From Ahaetulla prasina (lineage: Eukaryota > Chordata > Lepidosauria > Squamata > Colubridae): a stretch of 64,000 nt of DNA. The notes under the pieces are model-generated. The model did not search any database. It worked only from the letters and a program-made list of their open reading frames with translations, and was not told the DNA's origin. The stretch is from contig NC_080541.1 of the NCBI RefSeq assembly GCF_028640845.1, positions 142,556,464 to 142,620,463 of the forward strand, given 5' to 3'. This document shows positions 33,022 through 45,016 of this stretch, in pieces; position 1 is the stretch's first letter; every line of letters starts with the position of its first letter. Made by a program: the position numbers and the translations under genes.

Positions 33022-35515
33022 ATGGACAAATCACCTACTCAGTGATGGTCAAGTCAGTGATGGCCATCCCTTCCTATGTCTTTTTCAGGATGTCCTTCCT
33101 ATTACTGTTCATCAAAGGCTTGGGCCTGGTCTCCAAGCTTATGCTTGGTAGCTAGAGATTCCTTTTCCACATCCTACCATCATGTTAGAAGGGGGAGAAA
33201 TGGAGTCTGATGATACCACTTCTGACTGTTTGGGCTTGCTTTTGAGTTAGCAGAGGTGGGTCATTTGCTGGGGGGGGCGGGAAGCTGAACAACCAGTTGT
33301 GGGTGAGAAAGTTAATTCTAAGGGAAGAAGGAGGAAGGGGAATTAGCTTTGCTGTGATCAGCTTGGCCTATCAGATAAAGTGGAGGTCAAATAAGTTGGC
33401 AGGCAGTTTTGATCAAAGGGTTAATTGTCTCTCTTGATTGTGCCTGGGGGACAGGCCTTCTCCTCCTTCCTTTGTTTAGGGTTGTCCAAGTAGCAAGGGC
33501 TTATCAGCTGAAACAGGAACTGAAGGCACTGAATCACAAATAATCACGGTGGCTAGCTTTGTGTGCTAGTTTATTTGAATGGATGATGAGTTGATATCTG
33601 GCAGTAAATGCCTTTTTAATGTACTTGATTGTTATCTGTTGTTGTGATGGAGACTTTCTCTCTGATAGCTGTAGCATGAAGGTGAGACAAACAGTTTAGT
33701 AAAAACTCTGCATTTCAAAGAAAATATTGTATATTTGGCTGCATGGAATTGGCATTCGTGGGGAAAAGCAATGTGCTTGGACTCTTTCAGCGTTGCTGAA
33801 ATAATCTGTGCAGTTTTGAGAGTTGTATTACAGTCGAATATAGAGGAATAGCACTACACTGGGAAAGTTTGGCTTAGCTTCAGAAATTGCAACGCCCGTA
33901 TTTTGGATTAGGTATTCAAGCTAATAAACAAGGCATTTCCAGTTTCTTGAATCTCAATTATTTTTTTTATCAGCAGGAAGCATCTAGGAACTGTTTGATC
34001 AGGAATGTAAGCTTCTCTTTTTATAAGTCATGACTCATCAGCAAGTTTCTCTGGGAAGATGAAATGACGTTTTCCTTCTGCCCTGCCCACCCCCTTCCAG
34101 GTAAAACTTTCCTTATCCTTTCATATCCCTTTTGATTAATTGTTGTGGTCTATAAAGGAGGAAGGGAAACAAGGGATCCAACACGTATGGGGAAGGGATG
34201 GGTTGATGGAGCACTTGTACTATTTCCTCTTCGCTGCCTGTACCGCAAACTGGAGCCATCAACATCGCATGAAACGTAAGCATTGTGCCACTATAAACAC
34301 AGAGTTGCCAAACAATGTCAACTCACAAAAGAACTAATCAGTGTGTATCCTGGTGATAACCAACTCTTGAAAAATCTTGAACAGCACACTCGTTGAGGTT
34401 GAGATGAAAACAGACCAAGTGGAAAGGTTAGACCAATGATGAGGAAGACAGCAGAACCACAGAAGAAACCAACACCAAGCACAGAGGTGCTTGGCAGATA
34501 GCACATAATGTTCTCTTCAGCAGTAGGAAGAGAAAAAGAGTGTGAGAAAAACTTATGCAAGAATGCTTTGAAGAGCAAAGGAGAAACAACATTTAATTGG
34601 GAATTAAATGAACAGAGAAATGAATGAAATTATTTGGAGTCTTCTGTTGTGTTTCTTTAATGCATTTAAAGATGTTTTGGTCCTGAACCTGTTTATTTGT
34701 AGGGAGTCACACTACAGCTTGTCACACTCTCTGCACCTAACGTATCGCCTTCGAGGGAATTTAGCTTTCCCCAGTGCATACTTCCTTTAATTGGTCAGCA
34801 AAGTGTGTTGTTTTTCTTAGTAAATCTTCCTCCCAAGTTACTAATGTTCTTATTTCACATTCCTTACTTTATGAGATCTACTCCAGCTCAGTATGCAGAA
34901 ATGCAAAAAATTTAAAGGCAAAAGTTTTCCTCATGGACTCCTATTTTTTTTTCACCATTAGAAGTTTTTCATTCTCGCTGCGTATCTATTTATGATCTCG
35001 AAACACATTATTTCCCCTGCTCGCTACTGAGTTAGCTTTACATGAGCTTCTACAAGGCTTATTACACAGCCATGTGCTTCTTGTCCTCCAATACCCTCTG
35101 TCCAAAAAAGGCTCCCAAGACAATTCTAGGCCAAGACCTTCAAACATCAATCACAGCAAAATAAACAAGGCAAGGAAATTTTTTAAAAGTCGCTATTGGA
35201 ACAATACATTTAAAACCACCTAAAAGCCATGAATTTAAAAACCATGATGTCACTACCCTGCCATTCTTTGGAAGCGAGTTCTGTAACCAAGCTATGATAA
35301 CATCCTGCTGCTCCACATTGGGCTTAGGGAGGGAACATAATTAAAAGAACTTCCACAGCACACTGAAATTAAAGGCCAGTTCACACACAGGAGGATACTG
35401 AAATTTTCATGTCCATCTTTACGAAAATGGAAAAATGAAGTTGAAACTGAAATTCAAAAGATATCCAGCTCAAGGATTTATTTCTGAATATTTCACTAAC
35501 AGTACCACATCTTTT
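33022..35515. other. Intergenic, no recognised feature
   Basis: About 2.5 kb without repeats I can name or any gene. The small open frames (34140-34337, 34318-34578 and others) lack support. Confidence 0.45.
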
Positions 35516-35519
35516 GCCA

Positions 35520-35842
35520 GGGATGCGGTGGTTCAGTGGCTAAGACGCTGAGCTTGTAGATCGAAAGGTCGGCAGTTCAGCGGATCAAATCCGTAGTGCC
35601 ACGTAACGGGGTGAGCTCCTGCTACTTGCCCTGTTCTGCCAACCTAGCAGTTCGAAAGCATGTTAAAAAATGCAAGTAGAAAAATAGGGGCCGCCTTTGG
35701 CGTTTAGTCATACTGGCCACATGACCACGGAGACATTTTGGACAGCACTGGCTCTTTGGCTTTGAAACGGAGATGAGCATCACCTAGAGTTGGGAACGAC
35801 TACCACATATGTGTGAGGGGAATCTTTACCTTTTTACCACAT
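35520..35842 (+). mobile_element. Sauria-type SINE, nearly full length
   Basis: tRNA-like head GGATGCGGTGGTTCAGTGGC with TAAGACGCTGAGCTTG, B-box-like GATCAAATCC, middle CCAACCTAGCAGTTCGAAAG, GCAAGTAGAAAAATAGGGG, TGGCCACATGACCACGGAG, and 3' end AACGACTACCACATATGTGT. Family specific to lizards and snakes; two minus-strand copies are at 38566-39010 and 60800-61090. Confidence 0.9.
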
Positions 35843-35926
35843 CTTTTAAGTTTGGTCCTACAAGCAGCAGGGCCTTCTCTATTCCACTAAGGTTCTCAGC
35901 CAAACTTCCTTGCTCCTCTGATGCTC

Positions 35927-36165
35927 TATTTTATTTATTTTTTTATCCTGATTTTATTATATTGGAGGCAACTCAAGACTATGAACATACCTAATATTCC
36001 TTACTCCTCCTACTCTCATCACAATTATGAGGTGGATTGGGCTGAGAGTGAGTGATTGGCCCAAAGACACCCAGCCGACTTTTGTGCCTAAGGAAGGACT
36101 AGAATTTAGTCTCCTAGTTTGTAGGCCAGTACCTTAACATTACACCAAATTGGCTCTCTGAATTT
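35927..36165 (-). mobile_element. tRNA-derived SINE (same family as 409-612)
   Basis: Minus strand reads GGCTGGGTGTCTTTGGGCCA, CACTCTCAGCCCAATCCACC, then ATAGTCTTGAGTTGCCTCC, in the same order as the + copy. Confidence 0.7.
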
Positions 36166-36169
36166 TCAA

Positions 36170-36850
36170 ACAGAATCAAAACAAGATTTAATTTCCAGGC
36201 CAATTGACAATTCTAGACGGATCCATATATCACTCTCTCTTTTGACTTAAGACAGCAAAACACCTTTGGCCTTCACTGTGTCCGTCAGCACTTATCCAAA
36301 TAAACTCAAAATGTTATTACATTAATGCTTTTACATCGATAAATTAACCATTCGATATATCTTCATGCAAACCGAGTTACTTTTCAGACCTCCACAGGAA
36401 AAAAAAAGGACAATAAAATGAAGATTGGAATTTACAGTAAGTTTCTTCGGAATGACTGCTGCTTCATACCAGAAAAATTGTGTCATGTCTCATTCTTACC
36501 TTATGTTTTTTGAAGATTAATTTTAATTTTAAAAAATGACATGGGAAATTTGTATGATTCACAGCAAAGTTTAAGCCTTCAGTGTTGTTTCTGCTTGCTT
36601 CTGGGCTACATTTAGATACTAAGCCAGATCATTTTAAAAACAAATGTGTCATAAATATTTGGAACTTCAGTGTGCCTTAATCACACCTTGTGCCCAAAAG
36701 TTGCAATCCTGAAGGACAATTAAAGATGGGTGCTCCTGGCACAACTGGTAGCATTCATTTTTCTGAGTCACTTGACACTGGTGAATTCTTTTATGTTATT
36801 TGCATCAGTTACGATATACAATGCACAAAATTAAATAAATTAGTTACAGT
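36170..36850. other. Intergenic, no recognised feature
   Basis: Nothing supportable. Confidence 0.45.
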
Positions 36851-36859
36851 CCTTTAGAT

Positions 36860-37029
36860 CAGGAGCCCCAATCTTCTGGTCTGTGGCATGCTAGAAACCA
36901 GTCTGCAAAAACAAGCAAAACCCCATCCATGGGATGCAGGCAGCACACGAACCCACAACCCCTCTGGTCTGTGGAAAAACCTCTCTCCTTGGAACCAGTA
37001 CCTGATGCCCAAGAGTTTGGGGGACACTG
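36860..37029. mobile_element. hAT MITE with perfect 8-bp TSD
   Basis: Starts CAGGAGCCCCAATCTTCTGG, ends GAGTTTGGGGGACACTG. CTTTAGAT flanks it exactly at 36852-36859 and 37030-37037. Inner GGTCTGTGG and GGTCTGTGGAAAAA blocks. Confidence 0.85.
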
Positions 37030-37432
37030 CTTTAGATTATGTGACAAAGTCAGCTAGGCTAATCTTGCTGCAAATGTGAAAGTTACTTTATCAATGACTT
37101 GATAGGAATCACAGAGAACAGCTACACAATGAAGTCCAGGACAAATGGGGGGCATATTTAATTTTTGTCTATAGCAACAGCTATGCCGTCTGTAGGTGAA
37201 CAGTAGAAAAGTCAAAGAGAAATGGTTATTTAACTACCTGACTCAACATTACCTCATAATGTATTCTCAAGCTAACCTGAGTGTTTCAAACTCTGCCAAG
37301 ATCCCATCCACCACCTGTTTATTTGCTTGTTTTGCAAGCCTGTTATGGTTTCTTGAATCAACCCTACCTCTCTTTTATACTGACAATCTACCTGAAATGA
37401 TACACATGCTTTATTTGTCCTTTCATTTACAG

Positions 37433-37556
37433 CACGGCTGTCCAACTTGCAGCCTGTGGGCTGGATGCCTCACGAGCTGGCCACACCCACACCCAGTTTA
37501 GCAAAGGGGGAAAAAGTCCCAATACCTCACCTGAGGAAGCAAGTTTGACACCCCTG
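37433..37556. mobile_element. hAT MITE (family of 288-408)
   Basis: CACGGCTGTCCAACTTGC at the left, GCAAGTTTGACACCCCTG at the right; TSD ATTTACAG (37425-37432) and ATTCACAG (37557-37564), 7/8. Inserted at the terminal repeat of the next pogo-like element. Confidence 0.82.
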
Positions 37557-37559
37557 ATT

Positions 37560-38004
37560 CACAGGTCTTGTCCTTGCTTAACCACCAGTTATTTAGCAAG
37601 TATTTGAATTTCTAAAGTACTTCCCAAAGCTACTCATGACCCATTTTCAAAGTTCTGAGGGCTGAAGCCCTCTCTCCCTCTGGTTTACTTGATTGTATTT
37701 TGGAAGCTTGGCAACTGGTTCATATTTATGGGATTTTGCAGCGTTCTGTGGTCACATGATCACAATTTAGGGCTTTTTTTGCATGTTTTCAGGAAAAGCC
37801 ATTCATTGGGGGAAATCGGTTTGCGCAATGATTGCGGTGTTCATTTAACAATGGCAGCATTCGCTTAAGGACCAAGGTGCTCACTTAATTACCACTGCAA
37901 AAAAGGCTTTAAAATCAGGCACAGTCATGTGGTGACTCACTTAATGAGTGCCATGACTTACAACTGTAATTCTGGGCTCAGTCATAAGTCAAGGACAACC
38001 TGTA
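37560..38004 (-). mobile_element. pogo/Tigger-like MITE
   Basis: Right end CATAAGTCAAGGACAACCTGTA with GGGCTC just inside; inner TGGTCACATGATCACAATTT. The left end is damaged by the adjoining hAT insertion. Confidence 0.7.
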
Positions 38005-38565
38005 TAACATTTAATGTCAGGCAGAAAAAGTAGAATGACACCATGAGTTGATCAAAATCTTTATTGCTGTACTTCTATATACAAGAATTTCACCAAACTG
38101 CCAGCATTCTCTTGGAAATCCCAGGTAAGAGTTTCAGATTCTGGGGGAACAAAGACCTGTGTCACTACCTGATGTGTGAGGACTCTATGCTCGCCCCTTC
38201 TTCACACCTCCCCCCCACCTTTAGCTGGAGATTCCACCATATTTAATCACCAAATACTATAACAGAGAAATATCCAATCTTTAAACTGTTAACATTTCTT
38301 TCCAGAAGATTTCTTCATTTTCCCCCAAGTGTTTATCATCTGCAGAAGCCAAATGACTGTCTCTCCAACATATCAAGAATTTTTTCCTCCCTCTGACTGC
38401 TGCACTTCTGTCAACATAACGGAAAAACAGTCACATTACAACAGGTTATTAAAAGATCTCATTCCTTACTTGAAACTTGAGTATTTCAAAGTCAATGGGA
38501 GCTATTCATAGAGAAGACATAGTGGCTATCACAACAGGTATCAGCCCCTCTTTTTGCTAAGTAAA

Positions 38566-39010
38566 TGTAAAAAGGTAAAGGTTTCCTTAATCTAGTAGTG
38601 TCTGGCTCTAGGGCAGTGCTTCTCAATTATTTTCTGTCATGCCCCCCTAGGAAGAAGAAAACATTTTTCGCGCCCCCCGCACGACTGTAAATAGTATCAT
38701 TAGCTTGTTATGACAGTGTTTGCTGAGGTCAAACGCACCCCCCTTTACGGAGGCTCGCGCCCCCCCTGGGGGGCCCGCCCCACTATTTGAGAAGCACTGC
38801 TCTAGGGAGTGGTGCTCATCTGTTCCTTAACCAGGGAGGCAGCATTATGTGAAGACACTTCTGTGGTCATGTGGCCAGTATGGCTATATCCTGAGGCGCA
38901 CAGAATGTTACCTTCCCACTGAAGTGGTACCTGTTTATCTACTCACATTTACATGCTTTTGAACTGCTAGGTGGCAGGAGCAGGGGCAAGTAATGGGAGC
39001 TCACCCTGTC
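38566..39010 (-). mobile_element. Sauria-type SINE split by a hAT MITE
   Basis: Plus strand begins AAAAAGGTAAAGGTTTCCTT (the inverse of the SINE 3' end), then after the MITE continues GGTGCTCATCTGTTCC, GTGGTCATGTGGCCAG, GAAGTGGTACCTGTTTATCT and GGGAGCTCACCCTGTC. Confidence 0.85.
38614..38799. mobile_element. hAT MITE with perfect 8-bp TSD inside the SINE
   Basis: Starts CAGTGCTTCTCAATTATTTT, ends ACTATTTGAGAAGCACTG. CTCTAGGG flanks exactly at 38606-38613 and 38800-38807. C-rich subterminal GCCCCCC runs. Confidence 0.88.
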
Positions 39011-40180
39011 CTTATTTTTCTAACCATATATTCTCACTCCATCCACAGATTTATGCAGAAATCCTATCCTCCTCTCAGTCACCTCCCCTTATATTCTAAA
39101 TGCATTTTATCAGTTCTGAATCCCATCAAATTAGATTATGGCACTAATTTTTTATTTACACAGAACGGTTACACCACTGTTTTTAACTTCTTTCCATTGC
39201 ATTGAGTCAATAGTTCCACTAGTCAAAGAGGGCACACATCTTGCGAGGAGCAATACCTTATATGTCGATTATTCAGACATGCAATTGTGAAAAGCTGTGG
39301 AGTCCCAGGTGCTCTTTGAGCTTGTTTACTTGCATTATCCCATTAATATTAGCAGCAAGGAACTGCTTCTGTAAATAACCCTTATTATAACATCCAGTCC
39401 TTGGTACTGTCCCAATTTGCAAAAACAAACTATTGCAAAAAAATCCCACCACCACCACCACACACACACAGATATACATATATGCACACACAAAGGCTTT
39501 TTCAAGGTAAAGTTTCAGCCAATTTAGATAGGAACCTGTTTATCTTGCCTAAAGCATTTAGGACACTTTTAGATGTACTAAGGGTTAACTGCGATAGGCT
39601 ATAATTTCTATACTTGAAGCTTCAATTAGCAGACAATTATTTATCTTGTTATTTTGTTCCAGCAGCTATAAAACCTTCTTGGCCTTCAGATAGGCAATTT
39701 TGCCTGATTTTTGTAAAGCGTACATTGGAGTGAATTCCATCTCTTTTAATGTCTATCTAAAAACATGAATATGCACATTCTGAGATGTGGCCAAGAGGAT
39801 AAAGTATCGGTGCAGGGAAGGAAGGAAAAGAATTAGAAGTAGCCGAGAATGTGTTTAACCACTCAAGGATGCAGTTGTGTGAATGGCCTTTTAACACACC
39901 AAAATAAAACCAAAGAATCCAAAACCTGCTAACTAGAAAAGGAAAGAAGGCACCTAAGGTCACCTAAGGTCACCAATTCGCTGCAGAAATGCAAGCATCC
40001 TTAGCTGGGAATGGGACAATTTGACACAATCTGCGGCACAATTTAACATTCCTATACAAATAAGTTAAAATAAATAAAAAATATTTTAATTTTTGCCATT
40101 CACATTTCGTTCTGTTCCCACCTTTTGCATCCTTTCTTCCATGATTCAATTTCACCATTTCTTTGGCATTAGTGTAACTC
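39011..40180. other. Intergenic, no gene recognised
   Basis: Contains a CACCACCACCA/CACACA microsatellite (about 39449-39470). Otherwise nothing supportable. Confidence 0.45.
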
Positions 40181-40184
40181 TTGT

Positions 40185-40275
40185 CCCGCAGTGAGTTGTC
40201 CTGTGGTGAGACGGCCATGGGAAGTTGTCCTGCAGCGAGCTGGCCGTGGCAAGTTAACGTTGGTGGCGAATTGTC
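40185..40275 (+). repeat. Short tandem repeat upstream of FNBP1L
   Basis: Two 29-nt units beginning GTTGTCCTGTGGTGAGACGG and GTTGTCCTGCAGCGAGCTGG, with partial units on each side. Unnamed. Confidence 0.6.
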
Positions 40276-41042
40276 ATAGATTTGCTTTGTAGCCTACTGA
40301 AAAGGGGACGACGATTTCCCTGACTCACTGCTCCCCACGGTACTGTCGGACACGTGGACGCTCGATCTTTAATGTTTTACTCGCACGGAATCAGGAACCG
40401 GGGTAGCACCGTTTGCAAATCGTTTTTGTGCGCTGGGCTTTTCTGAAGTGGTGGAGAGCTTCCAGAAAGGTGGCAGCACTTCACCTGTAGTAACCCAGAG
40501 GCTTTGTGAGCCCTCCCTCCCCCTGGAGAGCCTGCCCTCTTCCTCCAGCAGCTCGTGAGGCGTAAAGGCGGCCGTGGCAATAAGCGGGCCAGCAGCGGCC
40601 GGCCGGCCAGCCAGCCACCAAGCGAGCCGCAGCGAAGGAACCAGTTCTCTCCTCGCGCCTAATCCCCGGGCCTCCCTAAGGAGCGGCTGCGGTGGCCGAG
40701 CCCGCCCCTCTCCCAGCCTCCTTCGCGGCTACCCTCCCTCCCTCCTTCCTTCTCCGTCCCCCTCCTTTTCCTTATTCCCATCCTGAAGCGAGGCGGAGTT
40801 GGAGATTCGGTCACCGCTGCCTCTGCCGCCACTACTACTACCCACCCCTACCACCACCTCCTCCTCCTCCTTCTTCTCTCCAGCGCTAAGCGGGGCGACG
40901 CTTCTCCACCGCTCGGGGAGGACAAGGACGGGGTGCGTCGCTACCGCCGCCGTTCCTGCTAGCGTCGAAGCCTCGGGAGAAGCGAGCCGAAGAGCCACAA
41001 AGGAGCGCCGACGGCGAAGCTTGCGCTGCCAGCGGAGTCGCC

Positions 41043-41066
41043 ATGAGTTGGGGCACGGAGCTCTGG
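41043..41066 (+). CDS. FNBP1L: FNBP1L (TOCA-1) exon 1, first 8 codons
   Basis: Encodes MSWGTELW and is followed at once by the donor GTGAGT. The same tiny first coding exon is seen in the FNBP1/FNBP1L/TRIP10 family, whose proteins begin MSWGTELWDQ. The start has a good context (GCC before ATG). It joins in phase 0 with exon 2 at 61379. FNBP1L binds PtdIns(4,5)P2 membranes through its F-BAR domain and links CDC42 to N-WASP-driven actin assembly during endocytosis, filopodium formation and autophagy. Confidence 0.93.
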
Positions 41067-41190
41067 GTGAGTTCCCTCCCTCCCTCCCTCTCAACTCTCA
41101 CATACATACACACACACCCCGGTTCCTCTTCATTGTGCCCAACCCTCTGCGAGAATGGAGCGAGCGAGCTCGGCCGGCTGCTTTTGTGTT

Positions 41191-41229
41191 GCATGCATGC
41201 ATGCATGTACGTATGTGTGTTGTGTGTAG
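41191..41229 (+). repeat. Alternating TGCA/TGTA purine-pyrimidine tract
   Basis: GCATGCATGCATGCATGTAC followed by GTATGTGTGTTGTGTG, a nearly uninterrupted alternating purine-pyrimidine run 125 bp downstream of the exon 1 donor. Confidence 0.8.
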
Positions 41230-42539
41230 GGAGGCGCAGCTCCCTCCGCCCCGCAATCTCCCCCGTGTGGCGGGGAGCGGGAGGGAGGGAGGTCGCGCCC
41301 GGGCTGCTTTGTTGAGCAAAGTAGTGGAAGCGCCTCGGGGGGGGAAGAGAAAAAAGGGTGACTTGGGTAACGTTGGGAGCGGGGGTGTCGGTCCGTTTCC
41401 ACGTCGGAGGTGGGGTGGGGGGAGAGGAGAAGGGGGCGGGGCTCAAAGGAAAAATCCCCCTTCTCTTTTTTCTTTCTTTCTTTTTCTTTCTCTTCCTTTT
41501 CAGCGCTTAGAATTTTGCTACAAGATTGATCTCCATTCACAGGCGCTCTCTGGGTTTTTTTTTCCCCCCCAGCGGTGGGTTGAAGGACGTCGGTTTCGTT
41601 GCAAGAGCGCTGGGTCTTTTCGAAAGGGGGAATCCACAGCATCCGTGTTCTCTCTCTGTGTGTCCTTAAAGGAGTGTGGGGAGGGGGAGAGAGAGAGCTT
41701 GAGCTGCTTTAGCTGGTCGTGCAGTTTTTTTTCTTCCCATTTCGCTCCTTAAACAAAGAAAAAAAGGGCTTGGACAATACAGGGCAAGAAAGGACGCATG
41801 GATTCCATGCTGAGCAGGAGGGGGTTGTAAGGCGACGGTTTCGTCTTAAGGAAGAAACTGAAGGAGTGTCTTGTAGGTTGGTCCCTGCTATCTTTGGTGT
41901 GAGTCAGGCTGCGCCCGAGATCTGCTCTGGGAAACTAGACCAGGTTGGGCTTAGTGAGCCGAAGGTGTAGAAAAGAAGGTATGTTAAGCAGGCAGCCAAA
42001 ATGAGCTAACTAGCAATCAAAGCTTCCTTTGGTTTTTAGCTGAGTTCCAGGGCTAAAATGAGAGGAATTCTTGATTGCAACCTTACTGTCAGTCAGTGCA
42101 GGCGAAGACATATGAGGTCTGAGTCACTCGGAAGCCCATATATTAACATTCTCAAATACCACACCTTGGTGTATTTTCTGCTTGGTGTTATAATTTCTTC
42201 GCTCAAATATCTGAGTAATTGAAAAGCAGGCAACTAATCCATTCTGCTGTTTATGTGCACATTTTTTATTAAAAAAACCTCACTTGTTATTAAACCTTGC
42301 CACTAGAAACCATGATGGGAAGCCAAAGTACGCAGATCTCCCAACAACATGAGAGGATCCATAGGCATCACTTGGACACTGGATGCAATTGTTCTATTGA
42401 TTATGGATGGAAAGTAATGGCTGTGTGTACGAAGGACAACTTTGATGTCCAGTGGTTAACTTTAGTGGTTGTGTTTGTTAATGAAAGCTGAATCAGTGAG
42501 CAACTCCTGTCATCTAATGGCTCTGCTTGTTTTATCTTA

Positions 42540-42850
42540 ATTAATTGTGGCCAGTTGCAGCCATTTCTGGTTCAGGAAGTACTATGCCTGGTCACTCATG
42601 TCTTTTTCATCTCACACCTGGGTTCCTGCAGTTCAGATTGAGGTTGAAAGCCTTTGGAAACCTAAGCATGCAGCGGCCCATATAATTATGAGCACATCAA
42701 CATTTTTCTGTATTGCTTCTGGAACTGCATTGAGTGCCAGTTAGCTTCCAGGTACAATTCAGCGTGCTGATTGTCACCTTTTAAAACCTTTATTGCTTAG
42801 GGCTCAGATATCCTGAGCAAAAACTGCCTTCTCTAGATTATTTATTTATT
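42540..42850 (+). mobile_element. Old L2/CR1 LINE fragment
   Basis: GAACTGCATTGAGTGCCAGTTAGC then GTACAATTCAGCGTGCTGAT and CACCTTTTAAAACC parallel the L2 segment coding LHWLPV-FRVHFKVLVITF. Highly decayed. Confidence 0.5.
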
Positions 42851-43087
42851 AAATTTATATGCCTCCGGTTTCCTGGATAGGGCAACTCTGCTTCCTAATG
42901 GGATCTGAGGTTAAATCTGCCTCCCAGTGAAATTGGGAAGAGAGGGTTTGTTGAAAGTCCCTTTTGGAGGGACGTTTACAGGTATCCTGCTTAAACTGCT
43001 TAGAGGCTGTGGTAATTTTAACCTTATACATTCATTATAATTAGAAGAGAATATATGTAGCTCACTCAGGGTTGAAGTGTGGAGTCG

Positions 43088-43178
43088 TTGATGCTCTCTG
43101 AGCTTGGTTGTTTGCTGATGTTACTTAGTCAGGCAATGAAACGTCTACAAGCAAACAACCAGGCTCAGAGAGCATCAA
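43088..43178. repeat. Inverted repeat, 29-bp arms
   Basis: TTGATGCTCTCTGAGCTTGG at 43088 is matched inversely by CCAGGCTCAGAGAGCATCAA ending at 43178; arms of 29 nt differ at one position, with a loop of about 33 nt. Probably the core of an old MITE. Confidence 0.75.
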
Positions 43179-44407
43179 GGAAACCACATTGAATGATTCA
43201 ATGGAGTCAGTTAATGAATAGGAACGTGGACATTGAAGGAGATTGTTTTCTTTGGCCCAAGTATTAACTGATTCCTTTAAAACACCTTAGTTAGGGATGA
43301 TGGCTCCCAATATTGTCCAAATTGTGTGCAGGAACTTTAATATGATACTGTAGTTTTTCATTTATATTTTGGTGATTTCTGCAATATTACACTATTGTAC
43401 CTGATTATTTATTACATTTATCTCCCAGCTTTAATTCAGGAGATCAAGTCCACATATATATTTGACAAAGTCACCCCACTCATGGCTGAGAATAATCAAG
43501 AATGTGCCCATCCCCCATTCCTTGTCCAACATTTTAAACACTACACTACCCTGATTCTCCTGTCAAGTTGTATTTTAAATTGTCCATGTAAAGGCATATT
43601 TTTATGTTTATGTGTTACTAATTTACAATTTAGTAGTGTAACTTGTATAACTGTACTGACACACATAACATTAACTGGAAATAGAAAATATGTCAGGAAA
43701 TGTGGCAAAACATTTTAAAAAATGATTGTAAATTGAAGTGTATATGAAATGAAATTTCTTTAATTGAATCTTTAATCACTTTAATGAGTTTATCTTCTGT
43801 GAGGAAAAAAAAGTTGGACAATTTGATGTTTATTCTTTAGGAATGATCTGCCCTTTCTTTAGACATTGACTGTATTTTTAGATGCTGAAGCAATTATCTA
43901 ATATGTACGAATTTTTTCTTTTGGATCAATAGTGAACACTGAGTGAATACTGAGTTCAGGAAACACATTTGCATCTAAAATAATGACTTTATAAAACTAT
44001 TTTTTTGTTAAAAAATAACCATGTCATCATTTATCTGATGTAAACCAAAATATAAATTAAACTTTTAAGACTAGATTCTATACAGATATTTGTTTAATAG
44101 CTACCTGATTAAGGATTTGGATGTAGTGCAGTGTTATAGCTATCAAGTCATTTAAATAAAGAACAAAAAGTAACCTAATTACATAGATGGAAGGGGTACA
44201 TTTTAGTTTATATTCTATCTATATTTTTGTATATATTTTGCAGATAAATACTGATATTTTTACAACATATTTATTAAATTTATTATGTGAGAATGTATGT
44301 GTTGGTCAATATAGTCAGACATAAAGGACAAACTGTTTACATGCTTTATTTATCAGATTTTTGTCCCATTTTTATTTATGTGTCTTAAAAAAGTACACAG
44401 GAATAAG

Positions 44408-44791
44408 TACAGTTAGTCTTCAACTTACAATGGTTTGTTTAGTGACTGTTCAGTCACGACACTAAAAAAAGTGACTTATGACTGTTTTTCACACTTATGA
44501 TCGTTACAGCATCCCAATGGTCACATGATCAAAATTTGTACATTTGGCAACTGGTCGTTATCACGATTCCAATGCCCTAGGGTCATGTGATCATCTTTTG
44601 TGACCTTCTGACAAGCAAAGGCCATTGGGAAGCCAGAGTCACTTAACCTTGTTACTAATTTAACAACTGAAGTGACTCACTTAACAACTGTGGCAAGAAT
44701 AGTTATAAAATGGGACAAAACTCAATGAATGTCTCGTTTAACAACAGAAATTTTGGGCTCAATTGTGGTCATAAGTCAAGGTCTACCTGTA
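44408..44791 (-). mobile_element. pogo/Tigger-like MITE, well preserved
   Basis: TACAGTTAGTCTTCAACTTA at the left, TAAGTCAAGGTCTACCTGTA at the right; inner blocks reversed (GGTCACATGATCAAAATTTG, GAAATTTTGGGCTCAATTG). Confidence 0.85.
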
Positions 44792-44804
44792 TAAAATTTT
44801 GATA

Positions 44805-45016
44805 AAACTAGTCCTTCTTTACCAACCACAGTTGAGACCGGCAACTCAGTTATTAAGCACAGTGGGTGCTAAATGAAACCGCAACCGTGCCTATGGTATC
44901 ATTTCAGCTTTCCTTTGCTTTACAGACCTATGAAGGCTGTAAATGAGACTGGTCACAAAAGTACTTTTTAATCATAGTTGTAACTGCGAATAGTTGCTAA
45001 ATAAGGATTATCTGTA
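44805..45016 (+). mobile_element. pogo-like MITE, variant
   Basis: TAGTCCTTCTTTACCAACCA at the left, GCTAAATAAGGATTATCTGTA at the right. Internal sequence differs from the main family. Confidence 0.6.

Larger units (their letters stand above)
40540..41450 (+). promoter_or_regulatory. FNBP1L: FNBP1L CpG-island promoter and 5' UTR
   Basis: GC- and CpG-rich island spanning exon 1. The leader is rich in CTCC/CCG units and contains no ATG between 40561 and the start codon at 41043, so no AUG-initiated uORF is possible there. No clear TATA box. The transcription start is not determinable. Confidence 0.7.

Noticed and set aside
35520..35600. tRNA-like sequence with A- and B-box resemblance
   Set aside because: It is the head of a Sauria SINE: it is followed by the SINE body and cannot form a standard tRNA cloverleaf with matching acceptor stem. 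The same applies to the SINE heads at 409, 10253 and 48868.
40799..41752. 317-codon open frame across FNBP1L exon 1, and minus-strand frames at 40886-41642
   Set aside because: GC-rich CpG-island DNA rarely contains stops. The frame has no ATG start, crosses the real exon 1 and its donor out of frame, and has proline/serine/arginine-rich translation without domains.
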